A DNA stretch of 64,000 nucleotides from Cohnella terricola (GTDB lineage: Bacteria; Bacillota; Bacilli; Paenibacillales; Paenibacillaceae), in contig NZ_VNJJ01000001.1 in the NCBI RefSeq assembly GCF_007786475.1, positions 248,001 through 312,000 on the forward strand, written 5' to 3'. This document shows, piece after piece, positions 17,319 to 25,155 of this stretch. The notes beneath the pieces were generated by a model. That model ran no database searches. It saw nothing but the letters and a program-made list of their open reading frames with translations, and was not told the DNA's origin. Within the stretch, counting starts at the first letter, position 1. Every line of letters starts with the position of its first letter. The position numbers were made by a program, and so were the translations under genes.

Positions 17319-17852
17319 ATGCCAGAAAGCCGAATTGTCGTCCGATTAGAGACGCCCTCCGATCGCGAATCGGTCAGGCGCGTATTGTTGGGCGCTTACG
17401 GACAATATGAAAACACGCTGTCCCGGGAACTTTGGGAGAATTATATAGAGGAAATCGAGGCGGCTGCAGCCGGCAAGGGCGCGGCAACGAAGGCGCGATT
17501 CGTCGCCGAGCTCGACGGGGCAATCGTAGGCAGCGTCTTTCTGTTCGAATCGTCGGAGACAGCCTACGGATACGCAGGCATTTCAACGCCGATAATACGC
17601 CTGCTCGCCGTGGTCAAAGCTGCGCGCGGCCAAGGCGTCGCGACGGAGCTCATTCGTGCTTGTGCTGAGCTTGCGCACGCGGGCGGTGCGGAGTCGCTTC
17701 ATCTCCACACGTCAGATCGTAATGAATCTGCCGTTCGTTTGTATGAGCGGCTTGGTTTTGAGCGGGCTTTTGAATGTGACAGGCAATACGGAGATATCCT
17801 CGCGAAGAGCTATCGTCTGCAATTGAACGAGACAGAGTTGCTGAGATCATAA
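17319..17852 (+). CDS. GNAT family N-acetyltransferase
   Basis: A 177-residue GNAT enzyme. The acetyl-CoA loop is AARGQGVATELIRAC near residue 115 and the C-terminal NESAVRLYERLGFERAF is typical. The ATG at 17319 has GCAGGTGG (17306-17313) upstream and is preferred over GTG 17277 and ATG 17280, which overlap the preceding stop without a ribosome binding site. In S-substituted cysteine salvage an acetyltransferase (SnaA/SnaB/YxeL) protects the amino group before C-S cleavage, so that role is proposed. It is the last gene of the operon. Confidence 0.8.
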   Translation: MPESRIVVRLETPSDRESVRRVLLGAYGQYENTLSRELWENYIEEIEAAAAGKGAATKARFVAELDGAIVGSVFLFESSETAYGYAGISTPIIRLLAVVKAARGQGVATELIRACAELAHAGGAESLHLHTSDRNESAVRLYERLGFERAFECDRQYGDILAKSYRLQLNETELLRS

Positions 17853-17866
17853 TGGAAAGAATTAAA

Positions 17867-17934
17867 ACACCTTTTTGTCTGGCAGTGGAAGTTTGACACT
17901 CCCACTTTACCAAACAAAACGGTGTTTTTTTATT
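17867..17934 (+). terminator. Terminator of the sulfur salvage operon
   Basis: A long imperfect stem: ACACCTTTTTGT near 17867 pairs with ACAAAACGGTGT ending near 17925, with an inner AGTGG/CCACT pair. A run of seven or more T follows. Confidence 0.75.
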
Positions 17935-17944
17935 TGATTGCGAG

Positions 17945-17980
17945 CTTCTGATCTGTTTTTTCTGGCAGAGCAGGAACCTT
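17945..17980 (+). terminator. Degenerate copy of a repeated terminator hairpin
   Basis: The sequence here is nearly the same as the terminator at 47471-47513 (shared GGCAGAGCAGGAACCTT), but the stem is weakened and the T-run interrupted. It may be a relic of a duplicated terminator. Confidence 0.45.
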
Positions 17981-18004
17981 GCTAACGGCATGTCGTCGCA
18001 ATTG

Positions 18005-18058
18005 GAGACAATTTGTCCACAACTGAACGACGATTTAGTGACATCTGTTTTGTATAGT
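18005..18058 (+). promoter_or_regulatory. Candidate operator and -10 before the alpha/beta hydrolase gene
   Basis: ACAATTTGTCCACAA at 18008-18022 matches ACAACTTGTTTACAA upstream of 47639 at 12 of 15 positions. Each lies so that its TTGT is 40 bases before a -10-like hexamer (TATAGT at 18053-18058 here). No good -35 is seen, as expected for an activated promoter. The GAGACA-N5-TCCACA spacing resembles half-sites of OmpR/PhoP-type regulators. Confidence 0.4.
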
Positions 18059-18120
18059 TAAGGTGCCAGCGGTGATGCGCCGTGAGCTCAGTAATCTATT
18101 ATCATAAAGGAGCAGTTACC

Positions 18121-19080
18121 ATGAATAAAATGAGGCTTTTGTCGTTCTTCAGACGTTCTCGCCGAAGTGTAGGGCTACGAATGTTAGCCGTTCCCTTTCT
18201 CCTTGCTGCATTTGTTTCCTCCACGGGCTGTGCAAGCCAATCCGATGTTGAACCGGATAAACAGGTCATACCTACAACGCCAGTATCAAGTGTCCGGCCA
18301 ACGGATGCGGTTAAAGAGGAAACACCGCCAACTGATGTACCCAAAGCACCTGAGTTTCCCCCGGTTCAGTATGAATCCGCCTGGCCTGACCGAACAGTTC
18401 TCTCTGACAAGGGGTATCCGGTTAACAGTTGCGTGCCCGAAGAACTGCGTTCTCATGCAACAACGTTAAAAACGAGTGACGATATTTATCTTTCGGCGCT
18501 TGTATTGGGGAGTGGTTCCGATGGCATATTGCTTGACCATGAGCAAGGCTATAGTATTTGCTCATTTCTAGATATAGGCACAGAACTGGCCGAACAAGGC
18601 TATTTGGTCGTGCTTCCCGAATATCGAGCTCATGGGGCTTCGCAGAAAACAGAAAACATGAAATCAATTGACCTTGACGCCGAAGCCGCTCTTAATGAAC
18701 TTGCGCGTCAAGGAGCAAAACGAGTTTTCCTAGCAGGCGCTTCTTGTGGAGGGACAACGGCAATTATCTCAGGAGTCCGCCAACCATTGCCCATCCAGGG
18801 ACTTCTAATACTGTCTTCCCCTGCACAATGCGGTCAACTGGATGCCATTCCAAGCATAAAAGAACTGAAAGCTCCTTCTCTGTTTGTCGTATCGCCGGGA
18901 GATATGAATGGAGCGGTTGAAAAGCAAGTACGCCAGTTGTATGAAGCATCCGGCTCGGATCAGAAAGAACTCCTCATTGATGAGAGCGGATTTCATGGGA
19001 CGGATATGTATAAAAGCGGAGAGTATGGCGATAAACTGCGAACCCGAATCGTGAATTTTATTAACGCAGCCTTTCATTGA
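18121..19080 (+). CDS. Lipoprotein alpha/beta hydrolase
   Basis: A 319-residue exported hydrolase. A long basic N-terminus leads to a hydrophobic segment and the lipobox STGC near residue 38, followed by a Thr/Pro-rich linker. The hydrolase core has the nucleophile elbow GASCGG (GxSxG), an aspartate in VSPGDMNGA and the catalytic histidine in ESGFHGTDMY. The ATG at 18121 has AAAGGAG upstream. It is a single gene between two terminators. The substrate is unknown; it may be a surface esterase or peptidase. Confidence 0.8.
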   Translation: MNKMRLLSFFRRSRRSVGLRMLAVPFLLAAFVSSTGCASQSDVEPDKQVIPTTPVSSVRPTDAVKEETPPTDVPKAPEFPPVQYESAWPDRTVLSDKGYPVNSCVPEELRSHATTLKTSDDIYLSALVLGSGSDGILLDHEQGYSICSFLDIGTELAEQGYLVVLPEYRAHGASQKTENMKSIDLDAEAALNELARQGAKRVFLAGASCGGTTAIISGVRQPLPIQGLLILSSPAQCGQLDAIPSIKELKAPSLFVVSPGDMNGAVEKQVRQLYEASGSDQKELLIDESGFHGTDMYKSGEYGDKLRTRIVNFINAAFH

Positions 19081-19103
19081 TGACGAAGGACTGCGCAAAT
19101 AAG

Positions 19104-19146
19104 AACAGGCAACCTCCGTAATTTTGCGGAGGTTGCCTGTTTTTTG
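19104..19146 (+). terminator. Strong terminator after the alpha/beta hydrolase gene
   Basis: AACAGGCAACCTCCG (19104-19118) pairs perfectly with CGGAGGTTGCCTGTT (19127-19141) around an 8-base loop, followed by TTTT. Confidence 0.9.
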
Positions 19147-19167
19147 GCCGGGCCTGCAAATCAACAA

Positions 19168-19218
19168 TTGACACAATTAATAGTAATCATTACAATTTAC
19201 TAATCGTAATAATTACGA
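19168..19218 (+). promoter_or_regulatory. SigA promoter overlapped by two Zur boxes
   Basis: TTGACA (19168-19173) and TACAAT (19191-19196) are 17 bases apart. Site 2, TCGTAATAATTACGA (19204-19218), is a perfect 7-1-7 palindrome identical to the core Bacillus Zur box. Site 1, TAGTAATCATTACAA (19181-19195), differs at two positions and covers the spacer and -10. The centres are 23 bases apart. Zinc-loaded Zur should block this promoter, so the operon below should be induced by zinc shortage. Confidence 0.85.
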
Positions 19219-19330
19219 ATAATAAAGAAGGGGGCGTTCTTGGCATGATTTTATAGGGAAAAGAGAAGAGGCATGAAGTTAACCATTGATTTGTTATTTA
19301 AAACTTGAAATGAAACTATAGGAGGTTGTC

Positions 19331-20977
19331 ATGAATATGAAAAGAAAAAAACAAATATGGACTTTACCATACGGTGTATGGGTAGTATGCGCACTTTTAT
19401 TTTTGGCAGGATGCGGTTCCGATTCTAAGGTACAAGAAAGCCTATCTGCCTCCCAAAACCCGTCAACGATTAAAACAGATTTGGTGCTTGCCGTGGGAAA
19501 AATGGATGGGGGACAGTTTGACCCCAAGAAGGGCTGGGGGATGACACAAATTCGTTTGACTCACAGCTCTCTTCTTGCGATCGACTCTGATCTCAACTTT
19601 ATTGGAGACCTCGCAAAATCCTACAACATAAGCGAGGATGGCCTTACATGGACATTCCCTTTACGGGAAGAAGCCAAATTCTCAAATGGCGAGCAGGTTT
19701 CTGCTGAAGATGTAAAGTTCACGTATGAAATGCTCAAGGAAGACGGCATCAAGTTTGATTTATCATTTGTTAAGCAAATAGAAGTGACAGAGGGCAATAC
19801 AGTTGTGATCAGGCTTAATGAACCGCGTTCTACTTTTGTAAGTCAATTGACGGAAATCGGTATTGTTCCGAAAGCGCACTACGATGATCAATACTCCCAA
19901 AATCCGATTGGTTCTGGTCCATATAAGGTTGTTCAGTACGATGATGGGCAACAAGTTATTCTGGAATACAACCCTTATTGGTATGGTAAAGAGCCTCAGT
20001 TTAAAAAGTTGACTTTCCTGCTTCTTGCAGAAGACGCCTCGCTTGCAGCGGCCAAGGCAGGGCAAGCGGATATTGTGTATGTTCCGCCGACATTTGCGAA
20101 TCAAAAAGTGGATGGAATGACGCTTCGTACATATGAGAGTATTGACTCCCGCGGAATCATGATGCCTACCGTGCCTAGCGGGGGCAAAGGCATGACCAAC
20201 GGAAATGAAGTTAACATCGGGAACGATGTGACTTCCGATCTCGCGATTCGCCAGGCGCTTAATATTGGATTGGATCGTCAGAAGCTTCTGGATGTGGCGC
20301 TGGATGGGCATGGCAAAAAAGCATTTTGTCTATGCGATAATATGCCTTGGTTCAACGAGAAAACCATTGTCGAGGACGGCGATATCCAATCTGCCCAAAA
20401 AATACTCGCCGAAGGCGGTTGGGTAGATACGAATAAAGACGGTGTTGTGGAAAAAAACGGTCGCAAAGCCGAGTTTGACATGTACTTTAGCTCCAGCGAT
20501 CAGCTACGCAGCGATCTTGCCCTTGCCGTCGCTGATCAGGCAAAAGAATTCGGCATTAAAATCAATACGATTGGCGCTACCTGGGATGAAATCTATCTCA
20601 AAGGCAAGACCGCAGCAGTCGTATGGGGAGGAGGAAGGCATCACCCCCATCAATTGTTCTCGATGAATTCCTCCGAAAGAATGAACAATGGGATCGACAA
20701 CATGTCAAACTATCGAAATCCTAAAGTAGATGAATATTTGAAAAAAGCGTTAAATGCGACTTCCCAGGAAGAAGCGAATAAATATTGGAAGCTTGCTCAA
20801 TGGGACGGAACGACGGGCTTCAGCGGAAAAGGAGATGCGCCGATTGTTTGGTTAATGCGAGTGGACCACTTATATCTGGCGAATGAAAAGTTGAATCTTG
20901 GAAAGCAACCGGTTCATTCGCATGGACATGAGTGGGCATTATTCGGTAACGTAACCGAATGGTCATGGGACAAATAA
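19331..20977 (+). CDS. NikA/CntA-like metal(-metallophore) binding lipoprotein
   Basis: A 548-residue SBP_bac_5 family binding protein, the usual size for NikA/CntA/OppA. The signal ends in lipobox LAGC (near residue 28). Later parts have LAKSYNISEDGLTWTFPLRE and NPIGSGPYKV, typical of this family. GGAGG precedes the ATG directly. It heads a five-gene operon under a Zur-controlled promoter, so it probably captures zinc, free or bound to a metallophore such as a staphylopine-type compound, rather than nickel or peptides. The ligand is inferred from regulation. Confidence 0.82.
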   Translation: MNMKRKKQIWTLPYGVWVVCALLFLAGCGSDSKVQESLSASQNPSTIKTDLVLAVGKMDGGQFDPKKGWGMTQIRLTHSSLLAIDSDLNFIGDLAKSYNISEDGLTWTFPLREEAKFSNGEQVSAEDVKFTYEMLKEDGIKFDLSFVKQIEVTEGNTVVIRLNEPRSTFVSQLTEIGIVPKAHYDDQYSQNPIGSGPYKVVQYDDGQQVILEYNPYWYGKEPQFKKLTFLLLAEDASLAAAKAGQADIVYVPPTFANQKVDGMTLRTYESIDSRGIMMPTVPSGGKGMTNGNEVNIGNDVTSDLAIRQALNIGLDRQKLLDVALDGHGKKAFCLCDNMPWFNEKTIVEDGDIQSAQKILAEGGWVDTNKDGVVEKNGRKAEFDMYFSSSDQLRSDLALAVADQAKEFGIKINTIGATWDEIYLKGKTAAVVWGGGRHHPHQLFSMNSSERMNNGIDNMSNYRNPKVDEYLKKALNATSQEEANKYWKLAQWDGTTGFSGKGDAPIVWLMRVDHLYLANEKLNLGKQPVHSHGHEWALFGNVTEWSWDK

Positions 20978-20979
20978 CC

Positions 20980-21948
20980 ATGACAAAAAGTATCGTGTTT
21001 CGTTTTATTCGCGTGATTACTTTATTGATCGGGCTATCCATCCTCACCTTTTCCCTGATTCATCTGTCGCCGATGGATCCGGTTAATGCCTATATCGGAG
21101 GGGATAGCTCGGCGTCACCGGAGCAGATTGAAAAATTCAAAGCATACTGGGGAGTAAATAAAAGTCCGGTAGAGCAATATTTCACCTGGGCCGGGGCGTT
21201 ATTGCAAGGCAACTTTGGCACTTCTTTGCTTTATCGCAGCCCGGTCCTGGATATTATTCAAAGCCGTTTTTTAACATCGCTCGCCCTAATGGGGGTGGCA
21301 TGGGTTTTATCGGGAGTGATCGGATATTTGCTTGGTACGGTTGCAGCCATGAATCGGGGAAAGACGATCGATAAAATCATTAAATGGTACAGCTACACAT
21401 TGGTATCGACACCGATATTCTGGATGGGACTTATTCTGTTAATCGTCTTTGCCGTTTGGCTAAAGTGGTTTCCCGTGGGGCTGGCTGTACCGGCCGGCGT
21501 GTTGGAAAGCGATGTGCGCTTCATAGACCGAATTCATCATTTTGTGTTGCCAGTGCTGACCTTGAGCATTTTGGGGGGTTCTAATATTGCGATGCATACT
21601 CGCGAGAAGATGATCGATATCCTGAACACGGAATTCATTGTTTTTGCCAAGGCAAGGGGAGAAAGCAGTTGGCAAATTTTCAAAAACCATGGCGTACGCA
21701 ACTCGATCCACCCGGCCATTTCCCTGCAATTTGCTTATTTCGGCGAGCTGTTCGGAGGCTCCATGTTGGCGGAACAAGTTTTTGCCTATCCGGGGTTAGG
21801 CAGCACCCTGACTACGGCTGGACTTAATGGCGACTTGCCATTGATGGTAGGGATCATTTTAATCAGTTCCCTGTTTGTATTTACGGGAAATCTGATCGCC
21901 GATCTTTTGAATAAGATTGTTGACCCGCGTGTGAAAGGAGCGATGTAA
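20980..21948 (+). CDS. NikB/CntB-like ABC permease
   Basis: A 322-residue permease. The first helix (TLLIGLSILTFSLIHLSPMDPV) is the standard NikB/DppB start, and the coupling loop reads TEFIVFAKARGESSWQIF. The C-terminus ends in DPRVKGAM. The ATG at 20980, two bases after the stop of the binding protein, gives this N-terminus; an ATG at 20959 would overlap the previous gene. It is the first of two channel subunits. Confidence 0.87.
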   Translation: MTKSIVFRFIRVITLLIGLSILTFSLIHLSPMDPVNAYIGGDSSASPEQIEKFKAYWGVNKSPVEQYFTWAGALLQGNFGTSLLYRSPVLDIIQSRFLTSLALMGVAWVLSGVIGYLLGTVAAMNRGKTIDKIIKWYSYTLVSTPIFWMGLILLIVFAVWLKWFPVGLAVPAGVLESDVRFIDRIHHFVLPVLTLSILGGSNIAMHTREKMIDILNTEFIVFAKARGESSWQIFKNHGVRNSIHPAISLQFAYFGELFGGSMLAEQVFAYPGLGSTLTTAGLNGDLPLMVGIILISSLFVFTGNLIADLLNKIVDPRVKGAM

Positions 21949-21949
21949 G

Positions 21950-22783
21950 GTGCAGGGGGTCCAAGAAGGGTTAAATGTACGGAAGAAAATGATTCTATTG
22001 CTCGCTTTTTCTTCCGGATTCTTGTTGGTGATTCTGTTTCTTAGTTTTTGGCTAAGCAACGATAATCTTCGCTTGAGTAGCGCGAAGAACCTTGCGCCAA
22101 ATCTGGAGCACTTATTCGGCACGGATTGGCTAGGGCGAGATATGTTTACGCGGACGATCAAAGGATTGCGTCTGTCGCTGGCATTAGGAGCCTTCACCTC
22201 CTTGCTTAGTGTAATCATTGCCACTTTAATGGGCGTATGCGCGGCGACTTTTGGCAGAACGGTTGATGCTGTCATCTCCTGGTTGATCGATTTGTTTATC
22301 GGAATGCCCCATCTCGTTTTTATGGTTCTGATCTGTTTCATTGCAGGCGGTGGCGTATATGGCATCGTACTCGGCATCTCATTGACGCATTGGACGGCGT
22401 TGGCGCGGTTGGTTCGCTCGGAGGTTCTTCAGATCAAAAACGTTGAATACATCCAAATATCCAAAAGCTATGGGAAATCTGCATGGTTTATAGCCAGAAA
22501 GCATATTCTGCCGTTTATATTTCCTCAACTTATGATCGGCTTTTTGTTGATGTTTCCTCATGTGATATTGCATGAAGCCGCGCTGACTTTTTTGGGATTT
22601 GGGCTTTCTCCGCAAACACCGGCTGTCGGTATCATTCTCTCTGAAGCGATGAGCCACATTTCGACGGGAAAATGGTGGTTGGTCGTTTTCCCAGGGGTGC
22701 TATTAGTAGGCGTGATCAAAAGTTTTGATAGTATTGGCGAAAAGTTACGTATTTTAATGGAGCCTTCCAGCGCCAATGAATAG
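21950..22783 (+). CDS. NikC/CntC-like ABC permease
   Basis: A 277-residue permease partner of the previous gene. HLFGTDWLGRDMFTRTIKG after the first helix is the NikC/DppC signature, and VEYIQISKSYGKSAWFIAR forms the coupling loop. The start is GTG at 21950, with AAAGGAG 8 bases upstream inside the end of the preceding gene. The compact spacing shows co-translation with the rest of the operon. Confidence 0.87.
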   Translation: MQGVQEGLNVRKKMILLLAFSSGFLLVILFLSFWLSNDNLRLSSAKNLAPNLEHLFGTDWLGRDMFTRTIKGLRLSLALGAFTSLLSVIIATLMGVCAATFGRTVDAVISWLIDLFIGMPHLVFMVLICFIAGGGVYGIVLGISLTHWTALARLVRSEVLQIKNVEYIQISKSYGKSAWFIARKHILPFIFPQLMIGFLLMFPHVILHEAALTFLGFGLSPQTPAVGIILSEAMSHISTGKWWLVVFPGVLLVGVIKSFDSIGEKLRILMEPSSANE

Positions 22784-22794
22784 AGGGATACGCG

Positions 22795-23613
22795 ATGAGC
22801 AACGTTCAAACAAAACCGTTATTGCAGGTAGACCATTTATCAATCGGCTTTTCTCAGTATGTTAAGGGAACACAAAAGCGTATCATCCATCCTATAGCGG
22901 ATATGCATGTGGAGATTAACGAAGGGGAAATTGTAGCGGTAGTGGGGGCCAGCGGCTCGGGTAAAAGCTTATTGGCGCATGCCGTACTTGGGATTCTGCC
23001 CAGCAACGCGATCTTTAGCGGCAAGATGCTTTACAGAGGAGAAGAACTTACGCCAGCGAGAATGGAGAAGCTTAGGGGGCGAGAGATTTCCTTCATTCCG
23101 CAATCGGTTAATTATTTGGATCCTCTCATGCGTGTAGGGCGGCAAGTTCAAATCGGACTAGACCCAAGAACGGCACGGGCACAGCAGGAAAAACTGTTTC
23201 TTCAGTATGGTCTTCAGAAAAATGATGGTCGACTGTTCCCTTTCGAACTATCAGGCGGAATGCTCCGCAGGGTATTGTTTGCGACTAGCGTTCGGGAGGG
23301 AGTCAGACTCGTCATCGCCGATGAACCGACGCCAGGAATCCATCCACAGGCGCTTTCCGAAATCTTAAGGCAACTCAAACAATTTGCGGAAGACGGTGCG
23401 GGGGTCATGCTGATCACCCACGACATCATATCGGCGCTCGAAATCGCGGATCGAGTGGCAGTCATCAAGGACGGGGCGACCGTAGAAATATCCGAAGCGT
23501 CTGCTTTCGAAGGTAACGGAGAACGACTGAAAACCGAATACACTCAAAGGCTATGGAGAGCTTTGCCGCAAAATGATTTTGATTTGGAATTTAAGAGAGA
23601 GGCGGTGAGATAA
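22795..23613 (+). CDS. NikD/CntD-like ABC ATPase
   Basis: A 272-residue ATPase with Walker A GASGSGKS, signature LSGGMLRR, Walker B VIADEPTPGIHP and switch ITHD. The signature starting LSGGM and the unusual PGIHP after Walker B are like NikD/CntD-type subunits, in contrast to the companion ATPase that follows. GAGGGAT precedes the ATG. It works as a heterodimer with 23615-24220. Confidence 0.86.
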   Translation: MSNVQTKPLLQVDHLSIGFSQYVKGTQKRIIHPIADMHVEINEGEIVAVVGASGSGKSLLAHAVLGILPSNAIFSGKMLYRGEELTPARMEKLRGREISFIPQSVNYLDPLMRVGRQVQIGLDPRTARAQQEKLFLQYGLQKNDGRLFPFELSGGMLRRVLFATSVREGVRLVIADEPTPGIHPQALSEILRQLKQFAEDGAGVMLITHDIISALEIADRVAVIKDGATVEISEASAFEGNGERLKTEYTQRLWRALPQNDFDLEFKREAVR

Positions 23614-23614
23614 A

Positions 23615-24220
23615 TTGCCACTGATCGGGGAGAATTTGGGTCACTATTATCAAAAGGACCGTTGGATCATAAAAGATACCAACCTATCAGTTGCACCGGG
23701 CGAGGTGCTCGGTTTATCCGGTTATAGCGGGTGTGGCAAAACGACCCTGTCTCGCATTTTAGCCGGTTATATCTCGCCTCGCATAGGTCGTGTATCGATC
23801 GGACATAAGACTTTGGAACGGCGAGCCTTTCGTCCGGTACAGTTGATTTATCAGCATCCGGAAAAGGCGATTAACCCCAAGTGGCGTATGCGGGACGTAT
23901 TGATCGAATCATATACTCCGTCACAGGACATTCTTGATGCATTCGAAATACGTGAGGAATGGATGAACCGATGGCCTGTTGAGCTATCCGGAGGTGAGAA
24001 GCAACGCTTCTGTATTGTCCGTTCGCTGAATCCTGCTACCAAATATATTATTGCCGATGAGATGACGACCATGCTGGACGCGATTACGCAGGCCCGAATA
24101 TGGCATGCGTTTCTTGGAATCTGCAAAAGCAGAAACATCGGGGTCATTGTCGTCAGCCATGAGTCCAGCCTTCTGAATCGGCTTTGTGACAATATATACA
24201 AGGTTGGATCGGGAGGGTAG
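23615..24220 (+). CDS. NikE/CntF-like ABC ATPase, short
   Basis: A 201-residue ATPase with Walker A GYSGCGKTT, signature LSGGEKQR, Walker B IIADEMTTMLDA and switch histidine in VSHESS. It ends about 20 residues after the switch, so it lacks the C-terminal tail of NikE (about 250-270 residues) while keeping every ATP-site motif. The start is TTG at 23615 after AGAGGCGGTGAG. It closes the Zur-regulated operon. Confidence 0.83.
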   Translation: MPLIGENLGHYYQKDRWIIKDTNLSVAPGEVLGLSGYSGCGKTTLSRILAGYISPRIGRVSIGHKTLERRAFRPVQLIYQHPEKAINPKWRMRDVLIESYTPSQDILDAFEIREEWMNRWPVELSGGEKQRFCIVRSLNPATKYIIADEMTTMLDAITQARIWHAFLGICKSRNIGVIVVSHESSLLNRLCDNIYKVGSGG

Positions 24221-24291
24221 ACCTTGGATCCGTCAACGAACCCATTTTCGCTGCCCAGTGGGAACCGATGAGCGAGCAATAGAAGATTTAA

Positions 24292-24318
24292 GGCCTTCCG
24301 AACCCGGAAGGCCATTTT
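24292..24318 (+). terminator. Terminator of the Zur-regulated transporter operon
   Basis: GGCCTTCCG (24292-24300) pairs with CGGAAGGCC (24305-24313), with an AACC loop and ATTTTTG after it. The convergent sugar permease genes end 12 bases to the right, so the hairpin may serve both directions. Confidence 0.8.
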
Positions 24319-24324
24319 TGCATG

Positions 24325-25155
24325 TTATCCTTTCACTGCTCCGGCTGCGACACCTTTGACAATGTGTTTCTGAAGAAGAATGAATACAACAATTGAAGGA
24401 AATACGGCCATCACCATGGCGGTCATCGTATATTGCCAGTCCGTCGTATATTGTCCGACAAAAATGTAAGAGGCGAGCGTTAACGTCCGTGTTGATTCGG
24501 ATCCGTTAACCATAATAAGCGGGAGGAGGAAATCATTCCATATCCACATTACGTCAAGGATGACGATCGTCGCCGTAACAGGTCGCAATAACGGGAAAAT
24601 AATTTTGTAAAACAAGTACAGTCCTGACGCTCCGTCTATCATCGCGCTTTCGTCGATTTCCCTCGGAATGCTTTTCATAAAACCATGATAAATGAAGACA
24701 GCGAGCGGAATCCCGAATCCCCAATATTGAATCCCCAATCCCCATGTGCTTTCCGATAAGTGGAACTCTTTTGCCAGCTTTAGTACAGCTATCATAATAG
24801 ATTGGAAGGGAATGAGCATCGGGACGATGCAAAAAAAGTAAATTATTCCGCTCCATCTTGTTTTTGTTCTAGATAGCTTATAAGCGGCCATCGATCCGAA
24901 CAGGATAATTCCGGACACACCAAGAATGGTTATAATCGTATTATTAAGAAAAAGGCGCGGGTAATTGAGATAGTTCCACACGTACGAATAATTCGAAAAC
25001 TGCAGTTTTTGGGGCAGTGCCAGTACATCGGACATCACCTCCCCAAAGGTTTTAAACGAATTCAAGAGCATGATCAGAATCGGAAACAGAAACAGAACCG
25101 CAATGAATACCATCACAACTTCAAGCGCAATTAGCTTTCGTCTCTTCATTTGCAT
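24325..25155 (-). CDS. CUT1 sugar ABC permease (MalG/YesQ-like)
   Basis: A 276-residue permease with six predicted helices. The coupling loop IPREIDESAMIDGASG is the EAA motif of MalG-type subunits, and the C-terminus QKHIVKGVAAGAVKG is the family hallmark. Its ATG overlaps the stop of the upstream permease (TAATG). No ATPase is encoded nearby; Firmicute CUT1 importers often share one MsmX-type ATPase. The sugar is not readable. Confidence 0.88.
   Translation of the reverse strand: MQMKRRKLIALEVVMVFIAVLFLFPILIMLLNSFKTFGEVMSDVLALPQKLQFSNYSYVWNYLNYPRLFLNNTIITILGVSGIILFGSMAAYKLSRTKTRWSGIIYFFCIVPMLIPFQSIMIAVLKLAKEFHLSESTWGLGIQYWGFGIPLAVFIYHGFMKSIPREIDESAMIDGASGLYLFYKIIFPLLRPVTATIVILDVMWIWNDFLLPLIMVNGSESTRTLTLASYIFVGQYTTDWQYTMTAMVMAVFPSIVVFILLQKHIVKGVAAGAVKG

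Noticed and set aside
19331-24220. Labelling this operon as nickel transport
   Set aside because: The promoter carries Zur boxes and not a NikR-type site, so zinc or zinc-metallophore transport is better supported.
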